Shown: positions 33,639 to 41,406 of the stretch, one piece after another
How the letters are laid out: every line of letters begins with the position of its first letter
Position numbering within the stretch: the stretch's first letter is position 1
DNA from: Solirubrobacter taibaiensis
Lineage (GTDB): Bacteria; Actinomycetota; Thermoleophilia; Solirubrobacterales; Solirubrobacteraceae
DNA length: 64,000 nt
Direction of reading: 5' to 3'
NCBI GenBank assembly: GCA_027587225.1
Contig: JAPDDQ010000021.1
Coordinates: forward strand, 54,304-118,303
Notes under the pieces: model-generated
Database searches by the model: none
Told to the model about the DNA's origin: nothing
What the model saw: only the letters and a program-made list of their open reading frames with translations
Translations under genes and position numbers: made by a program

Positions 33639-35300
33639 TCATTCCGCCAGGTACTCGTGGATCAGCGAGACGGCCATCGAGCCCTCGCCCACTGCACTCG
33701 CGACGCGCTTGATCGAGCGGGCGCGCACGTCACCGGCCACGAACACGCCCGGGACGGACGTCTCCAGCAGGTACGGGTCGCGCTTGAGCGGCCAGCCCGC
33801 GGCGCGCGCGTCGGCGCCGGCGAGGATGAAGCCGCGCGGGTCACGCGCCACGACGCCGTCGAGCCAGTCCGTGCGCGGTGCCGCGCCGATGAATACGAAC
33901 ATCGCGTCAACCGCCTCCTCATGGTCGCCGTCGGCGTCGCGGATGCAGATCGAGCGTAGATGATCGTCACCATCGGCCTTGATCGCCTGCGCGCCGACCT
34001 TGACGTCGATGTTCGGTATGGCGGCGATCTGCTCGATCAGGTAGTGCGACATCGAGCGTGCGAGCGAGTCGCCGCGCACGAGCATCGTGACCTGCTTCGC
34101 GTAGCCGCTGAAGTGCACCGCGGCCTGCCCGGCGGAGTTGGCGCCGCCGATGATCACGACGTGCTGATCCGAGCATGAGCGCGCCTCGGTGAGCGCCGCG
34201 CCGTAGTAGATCCCCTTCCCGGAATACTCGGCGAACCCGGGCACGGTATCGAGCTTGTTGTAGGACACGCCGGAGGCGACGAGCACGCAGTTCGCGCTCA
34301 AGATCCCGCCCCCGGAGAGCTCCACGATCCGGCCCGCGCCCTCGACGCGCAGCGCGACGGCGTCCTGGATGGCGAGCAGCTCGGCGCCGAGCCGGCGGGC
34401 CTGGTCGGTCGCGCGGCGCGCGAGGTCCGAGCCGGACAGCCCCGTCGGGAAGCCGAGGTAGTTCTCGATCCGGCTCGACGTTCCCGCCTGGCCGCCGGGC
34501 GCCTCGCGCTCGACCATCACGGTGCGCAGGCCCTCCGACGCGCCGTAGACGGCGGCCGCGAGCCCCGCGGGCCCGCCGCCGACGATCGCGAGGTCGTAGT
34601 GCTCGGACGCCGGCGCCGCCGAGACCCCGAGGCGCTCCGCGAGCTCCAGCACCGTCGGGCGCTCGATCACCGTCCCGTCCTCCAGCAGCGCGACCGGCAG
34701 CCGCTCGTCGGAGACGTCGGCGATCTGCAGCAGCTCACGCGCCTCGCTGTCGCGCTCCACGTCGAGCCAGCGCATCGGCACACGGTTGCGAGCCAGGAAG
34801 TCGCGCAGGTCGTGCGAGTCGCGGCTGAAGCGGTGCCCGATCACGCGCACGCCACCGGACTCGAGCGCGGCGCCCGACTCCCAGGTCGTCAGCAGATCCT
34901 CGACCACCGGGTAGAGCTGCTCCTCGGGCGGGTCCCACGGCTTGAGCAGGTAGTAGTCGAGGTCGACCTCGTTGATCGCCTGGATCGCCGCCTCGGTGTC
35001 GGCGTACGCGGTCAGCAGCACCCGCTTGGCGTCCGGGACGAGCTTGCGCGCCTCCACGAGGTACTCGGTGCCCGACATCTGCGGCATCCGCTGGTCGGCC
35101 ACCAGCAGCGCCACCTGCTCGCCGCGTGAGACGAGCTCCTTCAGCGCGTCCAGGGCCTCTTGGCCGCTGTTGGCGCGGACGATGCGGTACTTCTCGCCGA
35201 ACTGCCGCCGCAGGTCGCGGGCGACCGCCGCAAGCACGGCAGGTTCGTCGTCGACGCAGACGATGGCAGCGCGGCGACGGCGCGGTTCGGAAGCCTCCAT
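33639..35300 (-). CDS. Response regulator fused to a thioredoxin-reductase-like flavoprotein
   Basis: A 553-residue fusion. Residues 12-130: receiver domain (IVCVDDEP acidic pair, phospho-acceptor Asp69 in VADQRMP, Lys120 in LLKPW). Residues about 150-225: a glutaredoxin/thioredoxin-fold domain lacking the CxxC. Residues 236-553: low-molecular-weight thioredoxin-reductase fold, with FAD motif LAIVGGGPAGLAAAV, NADPH motif VVIIGGANSAGQAAVHF and the FVAGDV FAD segment. Where TrxR has its CAxC disulfide, this protein has GIYYGAALTEARSC, so it cannot reduce thioredoxin in the usual way. The kinase in the next gene probably phosphorylates Asp69. Start ATG 35300 is chosen because the receiver begins there. 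Confidence 0.9.
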   Translation of the reverse strand: MEASEPRRRRAAIVCVDDEPAVLAAVARDLRRQFGEKYRIVRANSGQEALDALKELVSRGEQVALLVADQRMPQMSGTEYLVEARKLVPDAKRVLLTAYADTEAAIQAINEVDLDYYLLKPWDPPEEQLYPVVEDLLTTWESGAALESGGVRVIGHRFSRDSHDLRDFLARNRVPMRWLDVERDSEARELLQIADVSDERLPVALLEDGTVIERPTVLELAERLGVSAAPASEHYDLAIVGGGPAGLAAAVYGASEGLRTVMVEREAPGGQAGTSSRIENYLGFPTGLSGSDLARRATDQARRLGAELLAIQDAVALRVEGAGRIVELSGGGILSANCVLVASGVSYNKLDTVPGFAEYSGKGIYYGAALTEARSCSDQHVVIIGGANSAGQAAVHFSGYAKQVTMLVRGDSLARSMSHYLIEQIAAIPNIDVKVGAQAIKADGDDHLRSICIRDADGDHEEAVDAMFVFIGAAPRTDWLDGVVARDPRGFILAGADARAAGWPLKRDPYLLETSVPGVFVAGDVRARSIKRVASAVGEGSMAVSLIHEYLAE

Positions 35301-35311
35301 GTCCGAAAACG

Positions 35312-36325
35312 CTATATGACGCGGACCGGCGTCCCGACTTCCACGAAGTCGTAGACCACCTGGGACTCCGGCATGGGGATGCGCGCACCGCCGTAGGAGG
35401 CGGGTCCGGCTGGCACGTCCGAGGCACCGTAGATCGCGAGTCCGACGCCCCAGTAGACCGCGCGGTCCATGAACATCTTGAACGGCACCGACCACGCGCC
35501 CTCCTGGACCTTGCGCGTGACCTTGAACGACCCGGTCGGCGTGCCCATGTCCGTGCTGTTGTTGCCGATGCCGGTGGAGGTGTGGACCACCCGCACCACC
35601 CGCCCGGCCTCGATCAGCAGCACGACGCTCTGGCCGCGGTGGATCTCGACCTTCTTGCCGGTGCCGGTGCGGTTGGACGCGAGCGGACGGCCCGCGGCGT
35701 CGAGGCGCTCCCGGGTCATCTCACCCACGATCCCGTCGCGCTCGAGGTTCTCCCAGGACTGGAAGGCGAGCACCGCCTGCTGGGAGCGATAGTCCCACTT
35801 GCCGGTGACCGCGTCGTCGGGCAGGTAGCCGAGCTGCGCGAGCTTGGTCTGCACCGCCTCCGGCTCCCGCGGCGCGGCAGGCTTCTTGGTCGGCGGCTTG
35901 GGCGCCGCGTACTCCTCCGGCGGCGCGAAGTCCGCGCGGGTGAACGTGCGCCCGCGGATCTCGACCTCTTCGATGTCGGAGTCGGCGCCGGTCACCGTGT
36001 AGACGACCTGGGCCACCCGCGCGAGGTAGGAGACGTCGGCGGCGGCGAAGTTGTTCGAGAGCGTGACCTCGGCCTTCTCGTCGTCGGTCTCCACCGACGT
36101 CAGCGTCACGCCGTTCGGGATCGCGGAGCCGTAGCCCTTCTTGCGCTCGGCGGCGGGGATGCCCTGGAGCAGCACCTTCACCGCCGCCTCAGGCCCGTCC
36201 GCGGCCTGGCGCTTGACCGAGGTCAGCGCCTCACCGCGCAGGACGTAGATCTTGATCGTCTTCGCCTCCGCGACAGCGGGCAGCAGCAGGACGAAGGTGG
36301 CGATGAGCAGCAGAAACCGGGCCAT
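35312..36325 (-). CDS. Secreted L,D-transpeptidase-like protein, GerMN + PG-binding + YkuD fold, catalytic residues missing
   Basis: A 337-residue exported protein. Signal peptide 1-21 (cleavage near VAEA|K). Residues 24-135: GerMN domain (GYGSAIPNGVTLTSV, AEVTLSNNF). Residues about 155-210: peptidoglycan-binding repeat (VQTKLAQLGYLPDDAVTGKW). Residues about 220-337: YkuD/L,D-transpeptidase fold. Where active enzymes have IHG and SHGC(I/V)R, this one has IYG (Tyr299) and SYGGAR (Tyr311, Gly313, Ala314): both catalytic His and the nucleophile Cys are absent. It should be inactive as a transpeptidase and may act as a wall-binding or regulatory protein. It lies 11 nt before the response-regulator start and 13 nt after the preceding gene. 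Confidence 0.88.
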   Translation of the reverse strand: MARFLLLIATFVLLLPAVAEAKTIKIYVLRGEALTSVKRQAADGPEAAVKVLLQGIPAAERKKGYGSAIPNGVTLTSVETDDEKAEVTLSNNFAAADVSYLARVAQVVYTVTGADSDIEEVEIRGRTFTRADFAPPEEYAAPKPPTKKPAAPREPEAVQTKLAQLGYLPDDAVTGKWDYRSQQAVLAFQSWENLERDGIVGEMTRERLDAAGRPLASNRTGTGKKVEIHRGQSVVLLIEAGRVVRVVHTSTGIGNNSTDMGTPTGSFKVTRKVQEGAWSVPFKMFMDRAVYWGVGLAIYGASDVPAGPASYGGARIPMPESQVVYDFVEVGTPVRVI

Positions 36326-36338
36326 GAGGCCCTCAAGG

Positions 36339-36896
36339 CTAGTGCCGCACGACCGTGAGCGCGAGCAACAGGGACAGATCGAGCAGCAGCTGCTTCATCG
36401 AGAAGTCGTCGATCACCACGACCGGCTCGTCGTCGACGACGTACCGGCGCCCGCGCAGCCACCCGCCCTCGTGCCGCAGCAGGATCTCGTGCCGGACCTC
36501 GTCCTCGCCCTCGCCCAGCCGCAGACGGAGCGCCGGAGGGAGGTCCCGCTCGGTGGGCTCCAGCCGCTGCAGCCACGCGTCGACGGGCCGCAGCCAGCGC
36601 GTGGCGTCGACCGCCGGCGAGCCGGGCGCCGTGCTCCACAGCCCGCTGGCCGTCCAGAACCACCCCGGCGCGGCCGGCGCGGGAAGCAGCCCACGGACGT
36701 CACCGTGCTCGAGCACGCCGTGGAGACCGGCGATCGCGACGCGCAGCCGGCTGCCGTCGGCAAGGTCGTCGAGCGCGCACCAGACGGCGCCCTCGTTGAA
36801 GCGCTGCCACGCGGCGGGCGAGATCACGACCTCCGGCGCCGTGGCGCTGAGGTCGTCCGCGCCGTCCTCGCGGACCGCGAGCGGGCGGGCGATCAC
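36339..36896 (-). CDS. Hypothetical protein of the WXG100-linked operon, 185 aa
   Basis: Not recognised. Starts at GTG 36896, overlapping the preceding gene's stop (GTGA). Segments VVISPAAWQRFNEGAVWCAL, VRGLLPAPAAPGWFWTA, RWLRPVDAWLQRL and FSMKQLLLDLSLLLAL suggest a cytosolic alpha/beta protein with a hydrophobic C-terminal helix. The lack of a signal peptide and the position after the WXG100-like and glycine-zipper genes suggest a dedicated chaperone, adaptor or immunity protein; this is only context. Confidence 0.6.
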   Translation of the reverse strand: MIARPLAVREDGADDLSATAPEVVISPAAWQRFNEGAVWCALDDLADGSRLRVAIAGLHGVLEHGDVRGLLPAPAAPGWFWTASGLWSTAPGSPAVDATRWLRPVDAWLQRLEPTERDLPPALRLRLGEGEDEVRHEILLRHEGGWLRGRRYVVDDEPVVVIDDFSMKQLLLDLSLLLALTVVRH

Positions 36897-37354
36897 GGCC
36901 AGTCGACCTCGACGCCGGCGAGGATCGCGTCGACGTCCTCCTGCGCCGTCGCGGCCTCCTCGAACAGCACCATCACGAGCGCGAGCACGACGCGCGCTCC
37001 GTCACCACCGACGAGGCCCACCTCGGTCAGCAAGCTGTAGATGCCCTGGCGGCAGCCGGCGAGCACGAACGGCGTCCCAGGCGCGCCGCCCGGCCAGTTC
37101 TCCGCCCGCTGCGGGCGCGGCTCGACGTGCAGGATCCGGAAGTCGGTGAGGCGCAGGACGAGCTCGGCCAACTCGTCCTCGAGCACGTTGCGCGCGTCCG
37201 TTGCGGCGCGCACGGCGAGTTCGAGCGTGGGGATCGGCAGGCCCGGCTGCACCGAGCGCTGGACGCGCAGGCCGCCGTCGACGACCGCCGCGTCCCATCC
37301 GTCGGGCACCGGTACGCGGACCGTGGCGCCGTCGATCTCGAACGTGCTCGTCAT
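36893..37354 (-). CDS. LpqN/DcrB-like protein of the WXG100-linked operon, 153 aa
   Basis: A 153-residue protein starting MTSTFEIDGATVRVPVPDGW. The opening 'vPvPdGWd' and the later strands LPIPTLELAVRAATDARNVL and FRILHVEPRP recall LpqN and DcrB/DUF1795-type proteins, single alpha/beta domains often linked to type VII secretion or toxin systems. Here it has no lipobox or signal peptide, so it would stay in the cytoplasm. Overlaps both neighbours by ATGA and GTGA. Assignment is tentative. Confidence 0.6.
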   Translation of the reverse strand: MTSTFEIDGATVRVPVPDGWDAAVVDGGLRVQRSVQPGLPIPTLELAVRAATDARNVLEDELAELVLRLTDFRILHVEPRPQRAENWPGGAPGTPFVLAGCRQGIYSLLTEVGLVGGDGARVVLALVMVLFEEAATAQEDVDAILAGVEVDWP

Positions 37355-38511
37355 CGGTTGATCGGCTGCTCGTGCTCGTCGAAGTACGTGGTGCGCACCT
37401 TGCCTCCCGGCGAGATCTCGCGCTCGGCCACGATCTGACCGTCCCACGGCCGATGGAAGGACTCGATCACCGTGTCTTGGCGCAGCCAAGTCGTCTTGGT
37501 CGTTCCCGCCACCCGGTCCTCGAGCCAGTCCGGCCGCGGGCCGGCGGTGTCGATGTACCACTGCTCGATCTTGTGGAACTCGTCCTTGAGCCGCTCCACG
37601 GTCTGCTTGTCGCGCTTGTCCCGGGTCTCCTGCTCGGTCGGGAAGACGCCGCGGTTGACCTTGCCGGACGCGTAGTTCCCTCCCCAGCCGCCGATGACCG
37701 CCGCGGCGACATTGCACGCCCAGTTCGCCGAGCACGCGCCCCTGAGCGCCAACTTCGCGGCCAGCCCGCCGAGGATTCCGCCGGCGACGGCGGCGCCGAC
37801 CCGCACCGAGCGCTGAGGAAGCCCGAGGCGGCGGTCGCGATCCTCCGACCACTGCGTGAAGACATCGATCGCGATGCCGATGCCGCTCGAGTTGATCAGG
37901 GCGTCGAGCTTGCCCGCGCGGACCTGCAGCTCGTAGGCCGGGAGCCGGCGAATCACTTCCGGCAGCCCCCAGTCGATCGCGAGCATCGCGCGCACGCCGT
38001 TGCGCGTGATCGTCGCGTACAGCTCGCGGAACTCGGCGTCGTTGGCCATCAGCGCCGTCCGCGCGATGTTCAGCTCCTCGGTCGTCATCTTGATGTTCAC
38101 GCGCTCGAGCGCCTTGATCACGAGCGGGAGGCCGCGCTTCGTGCCCGTACCGACGAACTGCTCCTTGAGCTCGGACTGCATGGCCTGCATCAGCGCGGCC
38201 TCGAACTCGCCCGGCCGGGAGCGCTCGAAGGCCTCCAGCCGCTTCGCGTACAAGCTCATCCCGGGCGCGGCGGCGATGAACGCGAGCACGCTGCGCGCGG
38301 CCAACAGCCCGGCGATCACCCGCAGCTGGTTGATGTGGGCCTGGACGTCGCGGACGACGAGGCCCGCCTGGCGCGCGTAGTCCGGCAGGTACGGGAGCGC
38401 GGTGTCGCGGCGGGCGTCCCGCAGCCCCCGCTCCAGCTCGTCGGCGAGCCGTGCGATGCGCTGCGACTCGCCGCGGAGCGCGGCGCCGTCGACGTCGATG
38501 AACACGCCCAC
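37351..38511 (-). CDS. WXG100-linked helical protein with glycine-zipper membrane segment, 386 aa
   Basis: Not recognised as a named family. The N-terminus (1-80) is helical and starts MGVFIDVDGAALRGESQRIA, as do ESX-type (EsxA/LXG/PPE-like) substrates, followed by a hydrophobic helix (VIAGLLAARSVLAFIAAAPG). Residues about 90-225 are helical. Residues about 235-285 hold a glycine-zipper segment (GAAVAGGILGGLAAKLA, AAVIGGWGGNYASG) with two Cys, like membrane-inserting toxins. The C-terminus (about 290-386) is charged and ends in short beta strands. It follows the WXG100-like gene by 5 nt. I infer a secreted, membrane-active effector; no toxin motif is seen. Confidence 0.6.
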   Translation of the reverse strand: MGVFIDVDGAALRGESQRIARLADELERGLRDARRDTALPYLPDYARQAGLVVRDVQAHINQLRVIAGLLAARSVLAFIAAAPGMSLYAKRLEAFERSRPGEFEAALMQAMQSELKEQFVGTGTKRGLPLVIKALERVNIKMTTEELNIARTALMANDAEFRELYATITRNGVRAMLAIDWGLPEVIRRLPAYELQVRAGKLDALINSSGIGIAIDVFTQWSEDRDRRLGLPQRSVRVGAAVAGGILGGLAAKLALRGACSANWACNVAAAVIGGWGGNYASGKVNRGVFPTEQETRDKRDKQTVERLKDEFHKIEQWYIDTAGPRPDWLEDRVAGTTKTTWLRQDTVIESFHRPWDGQIVAEREISPGGKVRTTYFDEHEQPINR

Positions 38512-38516
38512 GGCTT

Positions 38517-38786
38517 TCAGCCCGCGCCCGGCTTGGCTTCGCGGCTGCGCAGGATCTTCTGCCGCGCCGCATCCTCACGATCGGCTTCGGCGTGCAGACG
38601 CCGGGCGGTGGCGTGGAACCCCGTGGCGGCCATCAGCAGCCGCGTCTCGATCGACCGCAGCCGGTCGGTCATCGTGTCGGCGAACGGGCCGCGCGTGCCG
38701 GTGCGACGCATCGAGCTCTTCAGTCCCAGAGCCCGGCTCTCGAGCGCGGCGGCGGCCGTCGACAAGGAATGGGCCGCTGTGCGCAT
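38517..38786 (-). CDS. WXG100-like (ESX) small helical protein, 89 aa
   Basis: An 89-residue protein predicted as a two-helix hairpin: MRTAAHSLSTAAAALESRA, a turn around TRGPFADTM where WXG100 proteins have W-x-G, and a second helix (RLLMAATGFHATARRLHAEA). Length, Ala-rich helices and turn position fit the WXG100/ESAT-6 fold, though the Trp is missing. It begins the eight-gene run and is divergent from the GH63-like gene across 88 nt. WXG100 proteins are secreted partners or chaperones of larger substrates; no EssC/EccC ATPase is in this window. Confidence 0.6.
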   Translation of the reverse strand: MRTAAHSLSTAAAALESRALGLKSSMRRTGTRGPFADTMTDRLRSIETRLLMAATGFHATARRLHAEADREDAARQKILRSREAKPGAG

Positions 38787-38874
38787 GTTGTCGGGATCGA
38801 TGCTCGGGTTCGAAATAGTGCACCTCTACTCAGAGCTTTGGCGAATGTAGCAATCGCCCGTATGGTCCCGGCGC

Positions 38875-41406
38875 ATGACCCCCGAGCACACGCGGCTGGA
38901 GGAGGCGCGCACCGGAGCCGTCGCCTGGAAGGCGTGGGGGCCGTACCTCTCGGAGCGTCAGTGGGGCACGGTGCGCGAGGACGATTCGGCCGGCGGTGAC
39001 GCGTGGAACGCGTTCACGCACGACGAGGCGCGGTCGAAGGCCTACCGGTGGGGCGAGGACGGACTCGCGGGCGTGTCGGACTCCCAGCAGCGGCTGTGCC
39101 TCGCGCTCGCGCTGTGGAACGGCGCGGACCCGATCCTCAAGGAGCGCATCTTCGGGCTCACCAACAGCGAGGGCAACCACGGCGAGGACGCGAAGGAGTA
39201 CTGGTTCTACCTGGACTCCACGCCCACGCACTCGTACATGAAGTGGGCCTACAAGTACCCGCAGGCGGCGTTCCCGTACGAGCGGCTCGTGAACCACGGC
39301 CGCGGCCGCGACGAGCCGGAGCTCGACCTGCTCGAGACCGGCGTGTTCGACGAGGACCGCTACTTCGACGTCGTGGTCGAGTACGCGAAGGGCGGGGCCG
39401 AGGACCTGCTCATGCTGATCACGGTCCACAATCGCGGGCCGGAGGCGGCGACGCTGCACGTGCTGCCGACGCTGTGGTTCCGCAACACGTGGCGGGACGG
39501 GTCGGAGAAGCCGGCGCTCACGCTCGACGGCGACGCGGTCGTGGCCGACGCGTTCCGGCTGACGGCGGACGGCGAATGGCTGTTCTGCGAGAACGATAGC
39601 GAAGGGCCGTACCCGAAGGTCACGCTCAACGACCACGTGCTGCACGGCGCGCCGACGAACCCCGCGCAGACGGGCACCAAGTGCGCGGCGCACAGCGTCT
39701 TGGAGGTGCCCGCCGGCGGCACCGCGATCCTCCGCGCGCGGCTGTCGACCGGCGAGCGCGGCGACTTCGCCGACGTGTTCGCGACCCGGCGGGCCGAGGC
39801 GGACACGTTCTACCGCGAGGTCATCCCTCCGGCGCTGGGCGAGGATCGCGCGCGGATCATGCGCCAGGCGCTCGCCGGGATGCTGTGGACGAAGCAGTTC
39901 TACGAGTACGACGTCCATCGCTGGCTGCGCGAGCGCGGGTTGAACCCGTGGAGCCCGGAGGCGGCGCAGGTCCGCAACGGCACGTGGTTCCACCTGCAGG
40001 CCGGCGACATCATCTCGATGCCGGACAAGTGGGAGTACCCGTGGTTCGCGGCCTGGGACCTGGCGTTCCACTGCGCGCCGCTGTCGCTCGTGGACGTGGA
40101 CTTCGCCAAGGAGCAGGTGGAGCTGCTCCTGCACACGCGCTACGTGCACCCGAACGGGCAGATCCCCGCCTACGAGTGGAACTTCTCCGACGTGAACCCG
40201 CCCGTGACGGCCTGGTCGGCGATGTGGGTCTACCGCCGGGAGGCCGAGCTGCGCGGCGAGGGCGACCGCGTGTGGCTGGGCCGCGTGTTCCAGCGCCTGC
40301 TGACGAACTTCACCTGGTGGGTCAACCGCAAGGACCCCGACGGGCGCAACCTGTTCCAGGGCGGTTTCCTCGGGCTCGACAACATCGGCGTCTTCGATCG
40401 CTCCAACGCGCTTCCGGGCGGCGGGACGCTGCGCCAGGCCGACGCCACGGCGTGGATGGCGCTGTATTGCCAGTGGATGCTGCAGATCGCGGTGGAGCTC
40501 GGCCGCGAGGACCAGTCCTACGCCGACATCGCGCTGAAGTTCGTCGCGCACTTCGCGTGGATCGCGATCGCGCTGAACCCCCCGGGTGCGGACACGCCGC
40601 TGTGGGACGAGGCGGACGGGTTCTTCTACGACGTGATGCGGATGCCCGACGGGGAGATGATCCCGTTGCGCGTGCGGTCGCTGGTGGGGCTGCTGCCGAT
40701 GTGCGCCGCGACGGTGTTCGATCTCGACGATCTGGCGGGGCAGCCCGGTCTGGTGGCCCGGGCGCTCGAGTTCGCGGAGCGCTTCCAGGACTCCGTGCCC
40801 GCGCTCACGCACGTGCCGCGCGAGGGCCACGAGGGGCGCCGGATGCTCTCGCTCGTCACCAACGATCAGCTGCGCCAGATACTGAAGGTGATGCTCGACG
40901 AGGACGAGTTCCTCTCGCCGCACGGCATCCGTTCGATCTCCAAGCGCCACGAGCAGGAGCCGTACCGGTTCGACTGGGCGGGTCAGAGCTACGAGGTCCG
41001 CTACGAGCCGGCCGAGTCCGACAGCGGCATGTTCGGCGGCAACTCGAACTGGCGCGGGCCCGTGTGGTTCCCGATGAACCTCGTGATCCTGCGCGCGCTG
41101 TTCCAGCTGCACCGCTACTACGACGATGACTTCACGATCGAGTGCCCGACCGGGTCGGGGCAGATGATGAACTTGCGCGAGGTCGCGGAGGAGATCGCGG
41201 CGCGGCTCATCGCCACGTTCGAGCGCGGCGAAGACGGCAAGCGCCCGGTGTACGGCGGGCTCGACAAGTTCCAGAACGACCCGCACTGGCGCGACCAGTT
41301 GCTGTTCTACGAGTACTTCCACGGTGACAACGGCGCCGGGCTGGGCGCCTCGCACCAGACGGGCTGGACGGGCACCGTGGCGACGCTGTTGCGGTTGGTG
41401 TCTTGA
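38875..41406 (+). CDS. GH63-like glucosidase (MGH1-like (alpha/alpha)6 domain)
   Basis: An 843-residue inverting glycosidase of the GH63/MGH1-like group. The N-terminal beta domain spans about 1-300; the (alpha/alpha)6 barrel about 310-840. Markers: YFPY-like AFPYERLVNHGRGRDEPE, SMPDKWEYPWFAAWDLAF, GGFLGLDNIGVFDRSN (general acid Asp), SNWRGPVWFPMN and EYFHGDNGAGLGASHQTGWT (base region). There is no signal peptide, so it acts in the cytoplasm, probably on an alpha-glucoside such as a compatible solute or oligosaccharide. Its last codons overlap the TTG start of the GH13 enzyme. Confidence 0.92.
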   Translation: MTPEHTRLEEARTGAVAWKAWGPYLSERQWGTVREDDSAGGDAWNAFTHDEARSKAYRWGEDGLAGVSDSQQRLCLALALWNGADPILKERIFGLTNSEGNHGEDAKEYWFYLDSTPTHSYMKWAYKYPQAAFPYERLVNHGRGRDEPELDLLETGVFDEDRYFDVVVEYAKGGAEDLLMLITVHNRGPEAATLHVLPTLWFRNTWRDGSEKPALTLDGDAVVADAFRLTADGEWLFCENDSEGPYPKVTLNDHVLHGAPTNPAQTGTKCAAHSVLEVPAGGTAILRARLSTGERGDFADVFATRRAEADTFYREVIPPALGEDRARIMRQALAGMLWTKQFYEYDVHRWLRERGLNPWSPEAAQVRNGTWFHLQAGDIISMPDKWEYPWFAAWDLAFHCAPLSLVDVDFAKEQVELLLHTRYVHPNGQIPAYEWNFSDVNPPVTAWSAMWVYRREAELRGEGDRVWLGRVFQRLLTNFTWWVNRKDPDGRNLFQGGFLGLDNIGVFDRSNALPGGGTLRQADATAWMALYCQWMLQIAVELGREDQSYADIALKFVAHFAWIAIALNPPGADTPLWDEADGFFYDVMRMPDGEMIPLRVRSLVGLLPMCAATVFDLDDLAGQPGLVARALEFAERFQDSVPALTHVPREGHEGRRMLSLVTNDQLRQILKVMLDEDEFLSPHGIRSISKRHEQEPYRFDWAGQSYEVRYEPAESDSGMFGGNSNWRGPVWFPMNLVILRALFQLHRYYDDDFTIECPTGSGQMMNLREVAEEIAARLIATFERGEDGKRPVYGGLDKFQNDPHWRDQLLFYEYFHGDNGAGLGASHQTGWTGTVATLLRLVS

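Noticed and set aside
38830..41355. Minus-strand open frame of 841 codons
   Set aside because: Antisense to the GH63-like gene; composition is Arg/Val-rich shadow without any motif, while the plus frame has clear GH63 signatures.
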